A stretch of DNA of 64,000 nucleotides from Gelidibacter gilvus. GTDB lineage: Bacteria > Bacteroidota > Bacteroidia > Flavobacteriales > Flavobacteriaceae. The DNA is taken from assembly GCF_004115975.1 (NCBI RefSeq), contig NZ_SDDZ01000001.1, positions 682,001 to 746,000 on the forward strand, given 5' to 3'. Shown in pieces: positions 1 through 8,466 of this stretch. Within the stretch, counting starts at the first letter, position 1. Every line of letters starts with the position of its first letter. Both the position numbers and the translations under genes were made by a program. The notes below the pieces were generated by a model. That model worked only from the letters and a program-made list of their open reading frames with translations, had not been told where the DNA came from and searched no databases.

Positions 1-787
1 AGGGATCTTAAGAATTGAGGAGATTCCAAAAAAAGGCTGGTTTTCATCTGCGGATACCAAATTAATTGCTTTAAAACCTTTGCCCGACGACGCTTCCAGC
101 TATGAAAAGACCATTTTTGAGGGGCTGTTTGGTAGGTCCATCATTCCAGATACTACGGAAGTTCTCATCAGTAGTTTAAAAAATAAATTCTATACCACCA
201 TGAGCAGTGCGCGCGGTACATTAAAAAAAGCCGCCAAACCATATTATGATTCACAGGCCAGAAAGGTTCAGATTGTTACCTATGTAATGCTTGTTTTATT
301 GGCTCTGGCCTTGGCGCCTCTGTTGTTATTTGTTTGGGGCTTTGTGGCCATGTTTGCAGTTGTTATATTAACGGTGTTCTTATTCTTTATGAACAAGCAT
401 ATGATAAAAAAGAATGCCAAGGGGAATACTGTATTTTCTGAATTGAAAGGTTTTAAACAATTCATAAAAGTAGCCGAGCTTAATAAATTAAAAATGCTGA
501 TTGCGGAAGACCCTTCCTATTTTGAAACGACTATGGGATATGCACTGGCCTTTGGACTGTTTGATAAATGGGCCAATAAGTTTGATGCGTTAAATATACC
601 ACCACCACAATGGTATAGTTCAACCTCTACAATGCCTTTGACCATGAACAGTTTTTCCAATTCATTTGCAAATACGATGTCATCGGCAAAATCGACCATG
701 GTGAGTTCACCAAGCAGTAGTGGCTCTTCTGGAGGTGGAGGTTCATCGGGAGGTGGATTTGGCGGTGGCGGTGGCGGTAGCTGGTAA
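1..787 (+). CDS. DUF2207-like membrane protein, C-terminal part (5' end outside window)
   Basis: The reading frame is open from the first bases of the window, so the true start lies upstream; the TTG at 80 is only an internal codon. The visible part has a soluble stretch, two adjacent hydrophobic segments (about 245-400, rich in Leu, Ala, Val and Phe), a second soluble domain, and a Ser/Gly-rich tail that ends in a run of Gly followed by SW. This double-helix plus Gly-rich C-terminus ending in W is typical of DUF2207 membrane proteins in bacteria, whose function is unknown. A hairpin terminator follows 38 bases after the stop. The family call rests on the tail and membrane layout only. Confidence 0.7.
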   Translation, partial: GILRIEEIPKKGWFSSADTKLIALKPLPDDASSYEKTIFEGLFGRSIIPDTTEVLISSLKNKFYTTMSSARGTLKKAAKPYYDSQARKVQIVTYVMLVLLALALAPLLLFVWGFVAMFAVVILTVFLFFMNKHMIKKNAKGNTVFSELKGFKQFIKVAELNKLKMLIAEDPSYFETTMGYALAFGLFDKWANKFDALNIPPPQWYSSTSTMPLTMNSFSNSFANTMSSAKSTMVSSPSSSGSSGGGGSSGGGFGGGGGGSW

Positions 788-824
788 GTAGGTATGATTA
801 TTTAAAACTGTATTAGAAAGCATG

Positions 825-850
825 AAAAAACCCCCTAAAAAGGAGGTTTC
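825..850. terminator. Bidirectional hairpin terminator
   Basis: Inverted repeat AAACCCCCT / AGGAGGTTT around an AAAA loop, flanked by A-rich and T-rich runs. It sits between the convergent DUF2207-like gene and the DUF2383 gene and can serve both. Confidence 0.75.
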
Positions 851-880
851 TCAAATATGATGTTCTATTTCAATTTACAA

Positions 881-1354
881 TTACGCAATATCTTCAAGCG
901 TTTTTACGCGATTGAGCGTGCCTTGTATATCATCTAATTGTGACTGCAATACACTTTGCACCTTAGGTAACAAAGGTTTGTCTTTTATCGCATCGACATA
1001 TTCATCAACACTCGCTTTTTCGCCACGAATCACTTCTTCCAAAACAGCTTCATCGTCATTCCCGGCTAGAGAGCTTTTAATGTCAATCCATGCACGGTGT
1101 AAAGTTCCGGTGACACTGCCACTTTCTTTAGGAGTTTCACCTAAATCGCGCAACTCTTTGTCAATTGCCGTAGCAAAGGTGCTTCGTTGCAAGGCTTGTT
1201 GTTTTAAAAAGTTTTTTAATGCTGGATTTTTAGCATCCTGCATCGCTTTTTTATAGCCTTTTTCGGCGTCGTAATTCTTTTCTATGATACCTTGTAAAAC
1301 ATTGACGGTATCTTTATGTGTTTGTTCTCTAGCTTCTTCTAATGAGGTTTTCAT
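881..1354 (-). CDS. DUF2383 / PA2169-type four-helix-bundle protein
   Basis: 157 residues, almost entirely helical, no signal peptide, no cysteines. The sequence divides into two helical hairpins (about residues 10-70 and 85-150) rich in Lys, Glu, Asp and Gln, with the ferritin-like repeat pattern of DUF2383 (PA2169 family). Proteins of this family are often stress-associated in Bacteroidota and Proteobacteria; their biochemical role is unknown and no clear di-iron ligand set can be assigned here. It is a single-gene unit, with a terminator on its 3' side and a long non-coding region on its 5' side. Confidence 0.75.
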   Translation of the reverse strand: MKTSLEEAREQTHKDTVNVLQGIIEKNYDAEKGYKKAMQDAKNPALKNFLKQQALQRSTFATAIDKELRDLGETPKESGSVTGTLHRAWIDIKSSLAGNDDEAVLEEVIRGEKASVDEYVDAIKDKPLLPKVQSVLQSQLDDIQGTLNRVKTLEDIA

Positions 1355-2196
1355 GAGTTTATAATTTTTAAGTTCATCACTAAATTACAAAGATCAGAAC
1401 CTAAATTATCTTAAAGAAATCTTATTTGGGATAGGATTAACATTGAGGTTTTGTTTTCTTAAAGAATGTTAAAGCACCCTTTAAAATATCCAATTGAATG
1501 GTTTTTTGGAAGCTCGTAGATGATTTATTTAATTATTCATTAGGCCATTAAACATTCAAGTATGGTACAGAGCGAGCGCAAACAAGGGCATAGTCATGAC
1601 AATTTTTAAAAATGAAAAATGATTTCAATACGTCCTAAATATTAACGTTTTTAAGCTTTCCCGATGTGCTAAAAGTTAACCTCATAATGCTATTAATCAG
1701 CTAGGGAAATTTAGGGTTTATTAGTGAAACCCATATTCCAAAAGCCGGAGGCGCATTGGAATATGCTGGTTGAACTAATCCCGCATTCGTGCGTGATCTA
1801 AACCCATGTTCCAAAAGCCGGAGACGCATTGGAATATGCTGGTTGAACTAATCCCGCATTCGTGCGGGATCTAAACCCCTGTCTGCCGCCAGGCAGGCAG
1901 AACCCAAAATCGGAGCGCATTGGGTTTTGATGATCGGCTCAAAATTTCATGAATTTCCTACCGACTACTTCTGATTGTTGGAATCTGAGGGTTTTTCTGC
2001 TAATAAGTGGATACCTCTAAGTTCATTTCCCAACGACGAGGTTTTATAATAAAGCAAAATGTTTTTAGCTCGTAACGAGTCGTTTGTCTGACGAATATAA
2101 ATATTTTTTGTTTTGTTAAACTATTTTCGAAAAAAGGATGCTCACATTTAAAAATTCCTCCGATGTATTTTTTTAACCATATAAAAGCTATTAATC
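1355..2196. other. 840-bp non-coding region with palindromic repeats
   Basis: No convincing gene on either strand. The central part (about 1727-1946) is made of palindromic repeat units listed separately; the remainder is AT-rich sequence. The 3' end carries the leader of the T9SS cargo gene. I saw no clear TAnnTTTG box here. Confidence 0.6.
1727..1946. repeat. Tandem 73-bp palindromic (REP-like) units
   Basis: Two near-identical 73-bp units (1727-1799 and 1800-1872; only a few differences) are followed by a diverged third unit (from 1873). Each full unit has two stem-loops: ATATTCCA ... TGGAATAT (the second unit begins ATGTTCCA) around an AAAGCCGGAGRCGCAT-type loop, and ATCCCGCA-TTCG-TGCGGGAT (perfect in unit 2). 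The third unit keeps the layout with different stems: an AACCCAA ... TTGGGTT pair around a similar GGAGCGCAT loop, plus a CTGCC-GCCA-GGCAG hairpin. Relatives of the third unit lie near 38.35-38.51 kb, so this is a dispersed family. Confidence 0.8.
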
Positions 2197-5184
2197 ATGA
2201 GACAAATCTTACTAATTTTCTCACTGTTCTGTGCCTCGTACATGACAGTGAATGCGCAAACCAACACCTGGACCGGTGCTGGAGCTAATGCCAATTGGAA
2301 TACTGTTGGCAACTGGAGTTCGGGAGCGGTACCAACGGTTGCCAATGATGTTGTGATTCCTACTGGGAAAACAGTTATTATTAATGTTGCCGCGTCCGTA
2401 AAGTCCATTGTGGTGCAAGGAACCTCAACCATTACCATCAGCAATAATTTAAGTTTTACGAATGCGTCATCATTTAGTGCCAATACAACCGTTAATTGGA
2501 ATAACAGTTCACTCACTGGTGGTGGCACGTTAACCAATAATGGAACAGTTAATTTAACAACAGGTAGCGTCAGATATATTTCAGGAGCTACAACTATTAT
2601 TAATAACGGATTGTTTACCATGCCAAATGGTGGCTATTTGCGTATATATGACAAAGCAGTTTTTAACAACGCGTCAAATGGTGTTTTTGATATCCAATCG
2701 GATGCTGTAATTGATAATAATGGAAGTGGGCATAATTTTAATAACCAAGGTTTATTGAAAAAATCAAGTGGTGATGGTATCGCTTACATTGATTGCTCAT
2801 TAAGCAATTCAGGAACGATTGCGGTTGAAAGTGGCAATATAAATATGAGATCACTTGCCAAGACCTTCAATGGCGGAACTTATAATGTGACGGCAGGAAA
2901 TTTTTTGTCGTTTAATTCACAAATCAACGTTAGTGGCACACTCACTGGCGCCCTCAATGGATCTCTCTATTGGGCTGGCAATGTTTCTGTTGCTAATACT
3001 GCTGAATTTAATTTTACTGGAAGTACACAGGTACAATGGGCAAATAGCAGTCTTGTAGGTGGCGGTGTTTTGACCAATGCCAGTAAAATAAGTTTGGTCA
3101 CTGGTAGTGTACGCTATATTTCTGGAGGCACCAGATTAAACAACACAGGACTAATTACGATGCCTGACTCTGGTTATTTGAGACTTTATGATACCTCGAT
3201 TTTGAACAATCAGTCTACCGGCATTTTTGATTTACAATCAGATGCTGTAATTGATAATAATGGATCTCAAGCTCATAATTTTAATAACCAAGGCTTATTG
3301 AAGAAATCAAATGGAGCTGCAATAGCATACATAGACTGTTTTTTAAGTAATACAGGAACCATAACTGTTGAAAGTGGCAATTTAAATATGAGATCACTAA
3401 CTAAGACTTTCAATGGCGGTACTTATAATGTAACGGCAGGAAAATTTTTATCATTTAATTCACAAATTAATGTCAGCGGTACACTTAAGGGCTTACTTAA
3501 CGGTGCTCTCTATTGGGCTGGCAATGTATCTGTAGCTGATGCCGCAACCTTTAACTTTACCGGAACCTCACAGGTACAATGGGCAAACAGCAGTCTTTTA
3601 GGTCGTGGTGTTTTGACCAATATGAGTAAAATAGGTTTAGTTACTGGTGCTGTGCGCTATATTTCTGATGGCACCAGATTAAACAATACAGGTGTGATTT
3701 CGATGCCTGATCAAGGTTATTTGAGACTTTATGATACCTCCGTTTTGAACAATCAAGTTGGAGGTGTTTTCGATTTACAATCAGATGCTGTAATTGATAA
3801 TAATGGATCTCAAGCTCATAATTTTAATAACCAAGGCTTGTTGAAAAAATCAAAAGGAACTGCAGTAGCGTACATAGACTGTTATTTAAGCAATTCAGGA
3901 ACCATAACTGTTGAAAGTGGCAATTTAAATATGAGATCACTTGCCAAAACCTTCAATGGTGGAACTTATAATGTAACAACTGGAAATTTTTTGTCATTTA
4001 ATTCACAAATCAATGTTAGCGGTACACTCAAAGGTTTACTTAACGGATCTCTCTATTGGGCGGGCAATGTTTCTGTTCCAACTGATGCAACTTTTAGTTT
4101 TACTGGCACCACTCAGGTGCAATGGGCAAATAGCAGTCTTATAGATGGCGGAACTTTGACCAATGCCAGTAAAATAAGTTTGGTCACTGGTGGTGTACAC
4201 TATATTTCAGGAGACACTAAATTGAACAACACTGGAATCATAACGATGCCTGAAAGTGGTTACCTGAGGTTTTATGATACCTCCGTTTTGAACAATCAGG
4301 TTGGAGGTGTTTTCGATTTACAATCAGATGCTGTAATTGATAATAATGGTTCTAGAGCTCATAATTTTAATAATTTAGGTTTACTTAAGAAATCGGGAGG
4401 AACCGGCACCGCCCACATTGATAGTTATTTGAGTAATTCAGGAACAATAAGCGCAGATAGCGGTAACCTAAATTTGAGATCGCTTGCCAAAACCAATACC
4501 GTAGATGGTATTATCAAAGGTATAGCAACTATCACGCTACCACCTCCTGCCAATTTCACCAATGATGGTACGTTTGCACCTGGTGGCTCTCCGGGAACAT
4601 TGACTGCAGTGGGAACCTATAAATCATCAGCTACTTCTATATTGGATGTTGAGTTGAACGGTCTTGTACAAGGGACAGAATATGACCTTTTGGCCATTAC
4701 CGGAACCAATGTTATTTTTAATGGACGTGTTAACGTGACCTTGAATTTTGCACCAACTGTGAATGCTGAATTTATTGTGGCCACAACCTCTGGTACAATT
4801 AGCACCTGCAATTTAGCGACGACAACTTCAACGGAATTTGACGGTAGGCTTTATACTTTTAATGTGTCCTGTAGAAATGGTAAACAAGTTGTTCTTAGAT
4901 TACAAAGTGTGGTTTTAGGAATAGATGATTTTGAGTTGGCGGAATCAAGTATAAAATTATACCCAAACCCAGTTAGAAATTTATTGACTATTAAGAACAC
5001 CAACAATTTAGAACTAGAAAGTGGTCAAATCATAGATTTCACAGGAAAAGTGATTACCACTTATGATCTTAAAAACATGGGAATCACCAAAGAGATTTCA
5101 TTGGAAAATTATGCCAGTGGCATGTACTTCTTGAAAATAAATGGTGCCAATGGTGCCATTACCAAACGTATTGTCAAAGAATAA
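2197..5184 (+). CDS. T9SS cell-surface protein with four internal ~181-residue repeats
   Basis: 995 residues. An N-terminal signal peptide ends near residue 20 (...TVNA-Q). A short Thr/Trp/Asn-rich segment follows, then four tandem repeats of 180-181 residues (the last truncated) in Asn/Gly/Ser/Thr-rich beta-solenoid style. Each repeat includes VQWANSSL, VRYISG, GYLRLYD, DLQSDAVIDNNGS and LYWAGNVSV blocks. The last ~75 residues form a type-A T9SS sorting domain (KLYPNPVRN ... GMYFLKI ... KRIVKE). The protein should be exported by Sec, cross the outer membrane by T9SS and be attached to the surface or released. Adhesin or matrix protein is plausible, but no catalytic domain is visible. Single transcription unit with a terminator after it. 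Confidence 0.88.
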   Translation: MRQILLIFSLFCASYMTVNAQTNTWTGAGANANWNTVGNWSSGAVPTVANDVVIPTGKTVIINVAASVKSIVVQGTSTITISNNLSFTNASSFSANTTVNWNNSSLTGGGTLTNNGTVNLTTGSVRYISGATTIINNGLFTMPNGGYLRIYDKAVFNNASNGVFDIQSDAVIDNNGSGHNFNNQGLLKKSSGDGIAYIDCSLSNSGTIAVESGNINMRSLAKTFNGGTYNVTAGNFLSFNSQINVSGTLTGALNGSLYWAGNVSVANTAEFNFTGSTQVQWANSSLVGGGVLTNASKISLVTGSVRYISGGTRLNNTGLITMPDSGYLRLYDTSILNNQSTGIFDLQSDAVIDNNGSQAHNFNNQGLLKKSNGAAIAYIDCFLSNTGTITVESGNLNMRSLTKTFNGGTYNVTAGKFLSFNSQINVSGTLKGLLNGALYWAGNVSVADAATFNFTGTSQVQWANSSLLGRGVLTNMSKIGLVTGAVRYISDGTRLNNTGVISMPDQGYLRLYDTSVLNNQVGGVFDLQSDAVIDNNGSQAHNFNNQGLLKKSKGTAVAYIDCYLSNSGTITVESGNLNMRSLAKTFNGGTYNVTTGNFLSFNSQINVSGTLKGLLNGSLYWAGNVSVPTDATFSFTGTTQVQWANSSLIDGGTLTNASKISLVTGGVHYISGDTKLNNTGIITMPESGYLRFYDTSVLNNQVGGVFDLQSDAVIDNNGSRAHNFNNLGLLKKSGGTGTAHIDSYLSNSGTISADSGNLNLRSLAKTNTVDGIIKGIATITLPPPANFTNDGTFAPGGSPGTLTAVGTYKSSATSILDVELNGLVQGTEYDLLAITGTNVIFNGRVNVTLNFAPTVNAEFIVATTSGTISTCNLATTTSTEFDGRLYTFNVSCRNGKQVVLRLQSVVLGIDDFELAESSIKLYPNPVRNLLTIKNTNNLELESGQIIDFTGKVITTYDLKNMGITKEISLENYASGMYFLKINGANGAITKRIVKE
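2491..4512 (+). repeat. Tandem coding repeats of 540/543 bp inside the T9SS cargo gene
   Basis: Repeat units start at 2491, 3031, 3574 and 4117 with lengths 540, 543 and 543 bp and a truncated last copy. Long blocks are identical at DNA level between units 2 and 3, for example around 3236-3305 and 3776-3845. The unit length is conserved to the codon; unit 1 lacks one codon. Confidence 0.9.
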
Positions 5185-5216
5185 TAAGATAAGGTTAGTT
5201 TTAGTTTTTTTATTAA

Positions 5217-5248
5217 GGCCATCAATTTAGGTTGGTGGCTTTTTTTTA
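5217..5248 (+). terminator. Rho-independent terminator of the T9SS cargo gene
   Basis: GCCATCAA / TTGGTGGC stem with a short loop followed by eight T, 32 bases after the stop codon. Confidence 0.75.
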
Positions 5249-5334
5249 TGCTGACATTTTTTATACTTAACGATGATATAGTAATAAGCCAGAGGCTATT
5301 AGTTCAGGGGATTGTTTTTTGGTTTATTGTTGAG

Positions 5335-5363
5335 AGAGTCATTAGAAATAATGGCTCTTTTAT
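5335..5363. other. Second hairpin with T-rich tail downstream of the terminator
   Basis: Inverted repeat AGAGTCATTA / TAATGGCTCT with a GAAA-type loop and a following TTTTAT. It lies in the 490-bp gap between the cargo gene and the M16 pair, where I see no gene. It could be the 3' end of a small RNA or a backup terminator. Confidence 0.4.
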
Positions 5364-5675
5364 ATTGAAGCTATTCAAAATATGCGATCATAACGCGTAT
5401 TGACAATTGTTTAGGTCGATTTTTTAAAAGGTGTTGCCTCTAAGAATTTTCCATCCTTAAATGCGACAAAATCAATGCAAACAAATTGTGGTCTGAAAAA
5501 ATAGAGTTAACTTTAACTGTTGTAAAGATGCCTATTTTCGACATTTTGAAGTGTTATAAATATGTTTAATTATGGCACTATTATTAAAATGAAACAGAGC
5601 ACAATTTAATATTGCGTTCTGATTAAATTTTGTTTACCAACCTAAAAAAGGTCTCATAAATCCGCGCTAATTCCT

Positions 5676-6989
5676 ATGAAAAAAATGATTTTTTTATTCC
5701 TTCTGGCTGCTTTTCAATTAGGCAACGCCCAAATGAAGGTAGATGATGTTAAAACTTTTGTCCTGGAAAATGGAATGAAGTTTTTGGTTGTTGAGGATTT
5801 TTCCATTCCAAATGCAAATATGTACTTGTTCTACAAAGTTGGCAGCCGTAACGAATATCAAGGCATAACTGGATTGTCACATTTTTTTGAACATATGATG
5901 TTTAATGGCGCCAAAAAATACGGTCCAAAAATGTTCGATCAAACCATGGAATTCAACGGGGGTTCTAATAATGCGTATACGACCCAAAATGTAACGGTCT
6001 ATACCAATTGGTTTCCTGCCTCCGCAGCGGAGGTAATGTTCGATCTAGAAAGTGATCGAATTGCTGATTTGAGTATAGAACCTTCCATGGTTGAAAGTGA
6101 ACGTGGCGTTGTATTGAGTGAGCGCAGAACGGGCCTTGAGAATTCTCCCTGGAGACAACTCTCCGAAAGCGTTCAGGCGACCGCTTTTAAGGAACATCCT
6201 TATCACTGGTCGGTGATTGGCTATGAGGATGATATGAAGAATTGGACGCAAAGTGATTTGGAACGCTATTTTAAAACCTATTACGCTCCCAACAATTGTG
6301 TAGTGATAGTTTCTGGAGCGCTTAAGTTTGAGACTGTAAAAGCATTGGCCGAAAAATACATGGCGCCCATTCCGTCACAGCCAGAGCCACCTAAAGTACA
6401 TAGCGTTGAGCCGCCACAAACGGGAGAACGGAGAATAACCGAACAGAGAGAAGTGGCCACGCCTTATCTTATGGTTTCCTACCATACCCCTGAAACGCAG
6501 CATGAGGATTATTATGCCCTCAACATGTTGAGCTCTGTTCTGGGCAGTGGACAATCTTCCCGATTATATTCGGAATTGGTGGATAAAAAACAATTGGCCA
6601 CACAGGTTTTTACATCCTTTGGAACTTCATTTGATCCTAATTTGTTTTCCATTGGTGCCGTTGCAAATAAAAATGTTGACGAATCCGATTTGGAAAATGC
6701 TATCTACATGGAAATCGATAAGATAAAAACTGATGGAATCACTGAAAATGAACTTCAGAAGATCAAGAATCAGAAATTGATGGAATTTTATAACCAAGTG
6801 GAAACAATCAACGGAAAATCCAATACGTTGGGGACTTATGAACTCTTTTTTGGAGATTATAAAAAAATGTTCAGTGCGCCCGAAAACTATAACAAGGTCA
6901 CGGTAAAAGACGTTCAAGAGGTGGCAAAAAAATATTTTTCGAAAAGCAACAGAACGGTGGGAGTTTTAAAATCAAACGTTGAAAATTAA
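5676..6989 (+). CDS. M16 family zinc metallopeptidase, catalytic subunit
   Basis: 437 residues with a Sec signal peptide (cleavage near residue 18, ...LGNA-Q). The inverted zinc motif HFFEH is at residues 69-73, the signature of pitrilysin/MPP-type M16 peptidases, and the C-terminal half carries the second M16 domain (GSGQSSRLYSELV). At this length it is a single two-domain subunit that normally pairs with a partner, and the partner gene starts 12 bp after the stop. It probably acts in the periplasm on peptides or unfolded proteins; the substrate is unknown. Confidence 0.9.
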   Translation: MKKMIFLFLLAAFQLGNAQMKVDDVKTFVLENGMKFLVVEDFSIPNANMYLFYKVGSRNEYQGITGLSHFFEHMMFNGAKKYGPKMFDQTMEFNGGSNNAYTTQNVTVYTNWFPASAAEVMFDLESDRIADLSIEPSMVESERGVVLSERRTGLENSPWRQLSESVQATAFKEHPYHWSVIGYEDDMKNWTQSDLERYFKTYYAPNNCVVIVSGALKFETVKALAEKYMAPIPSQPEPPKVHSVEPPQTGERRITEQREVATPYLMVSYHTPETQHEDYYALNMLSSVLGSGQSSRLYSELVDKKQLATQVFTSFGTSFDPNLFSIGAVANKNVDESDLENAIYMEIDKIKTDGITENELQKIKNQKLMEFYNQVETINGKSNTLGTYELFFGDYKKMFSAPENYNKVTVKDVQEVAKKYFSKSNRTVGVLKSNVEN

Positions 6990-7001
6990 GGTAGAAATCA
7001 G

Positions 7002-8387
7002 ATGAAAAAAGTAATCTTAGTTATAATGGTCATGCTGGTAACTCCGGCAATTATAGTGGCACAGTCATTTCAATTGCCGGAATACACCACATTTACTTTG
7101 CCCAATGGTTTGGTAGTGAACTTAATGGAGCAGAAGGAGGTTCCTGTAATTGCCGTTAACATCATACTTCCAGCGGGAGCCATCTACGATGGCGAGAAAG
7201 CGGGATTGGCTTCTCTTACTGCCGATGCTCTTAAATTGGGAACCAAGAATTACACCAAAACCCAACTGGATCAAGCATTGGATTTTGTTGGTGCCAACCT
7301 AAATACCTTTGCACAAAAAGAATATGCTTCTTTATATGCAAAGTTTGCTGCAAAGGATAAGGAAACCATCCTCAATCTTGTTAAGGAAATACTGCTCTAT
7401 CCTACCTTCGATGAGACCGAATTTGAGAAGGAAAAAAACCGTGCACTTGTTGCGATCGACAGACAGAAAGAAAGTCCGAGAAGTATTATTCCATCTTATT
7501 TTGATTTCTTGATTTATGGAAATCACGTTTATGGGAATATTCCCCAAGGGACTGCAGCAAGTTTAGGGGCGTTAAAAACTTCGGATTTAAAAGCTTTCTA
7601 CAATGCCAATTATATTCCGAATGGCTCAGCGATGAGTATCGTAGGAGATTTTTCAAGCAAGGAAATGAAGGCCATGATTACCAAATTGTTTTCAGAATGG
7701 AAAAAATCTTCAAGCGATAAAGACAATTTGGCTTCAAAACCATTGCCAAAGATTTCTGAGTCTAAAGTATTGCTGGTTAACAAAGACGATGCAAAAGAAT
7801 CAACATTCTATATAGGATCTCAAGGTATTAACAGAAACAATCCAGAGTTTGTGGATATTTCAATTATCAACACCTTATTTGGCGGTCGATTTACCTCCAT
7901 GTTAAATGATGAATTAAGGGTGAACTCCGGATTGACCTACGGGGCAAGAAGCAGTTTTGAGCCTTTGAAATACGGCGGCTCTTTTGCCATTTCAACCTTT
8001 ACGGCCAATGAAACCACCGAAGCTGCATTGGATAAAGCCTTTGAAGTTTTAAACACCCTGCATAGCAAAGGTTTAGATGAGCAGTCTTTAGCATCTGCCA
8101 AAAATTATGTCAAAGGGCAGTTTCCTCCAAAATATGAAACGGTCAGTCAACTTTCAGGCTTGCTTGGCGAAATGTTTTGGTATGATTTAGATAAGTCCTA
8201 CATCAATAATTTTCAAAAAAAGGTGGATGTACTCGATCTTAAAAAAGCCAATGAAATTATTGAGACCTACTTTCCTAAAGACCATCTACAGCTAGTCATC
8301 ATAGGAAAAGCCTCGGAAATAAAGGCAATTGCTGAAAAATACGGAAAGGTTATTGAAACTGAAATCAATACCTATCCCCAAATGTAA
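7002..8387 (+). CDS. M16 family peptidase-like protein, non-catalytic partner
   Basis: 461 residues with a signal peptide (about 20 residues). It has the M16 fold but no HxxEH: the position reads AGLASLTADAL. The C-terminal half contains the conserved substrate-binding segment with Arg and Tyr (ELRVNSGLTYGARSSF). In two-subunit M16 enzymes one chain supplies zinc and the other supplies this Arg/Tyr pair, so the two proteins here most likely form one heterodimeric peptidase. Co-transcribed with the catalytic gene (12-bp gap). Confidence 0.88.
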   Translation: MKKVILVIMVMLVTPAIIVAQSFQLPEYTTFTLPNGLVVNLMEQKEVPVIAVNIILPAGAIYDGEKAGLASLTADALKLGTKNYTKTQLDQALDFVGANLNTFAQKEYASLYAKFAAKDKETILNLVKEILLYPTFDETEFEKEKNRALVAIDRQKESPRSIIPSYFDFLIYGNHVYGNIPQGTAASLGALKTSDLKAFYNANYIPNGSAMSIVGDFSSKEMKAMITKLFSEWKKSSSDKDNLASKPLPKISESKVLLVNKDDAKESTFYIGSQGINRNNPEFVDISIINTLFGGRFTSMLNDELRVNSGLTYGARSSFEPLKYGGSFAISTFTANETTEAALDKAFEVLNTLHSKGLDEQSLASAKNYVKGQFPPKYETVSQLSGLLGEMFWYDLDKSYINNFQKKVDVLDLKKANEIIETYFPKDHLQLVIIGKASEIKAIAEKYGKVIETEINTYPQM

Positions 8388-8466
8388 TTTTTGAATTCTA
8401 TTTTCCCGAACGAATAGCAATGCAGTATTTTAGATAAGAGGAGATGAACAAGGTGAAGTCAGTTCT

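Noticed and set aside
1727-1946. CRISPR array
   Set aside because: The units are contiguous copies with only palindromic differences, no unique spacers and no cas genes.
2148-2621. 157-codon minus-strand frame at the start of the T9SS gene
   Set aside because: Shadow of a real signal-peptide-bearing gene with a repetitive composition.
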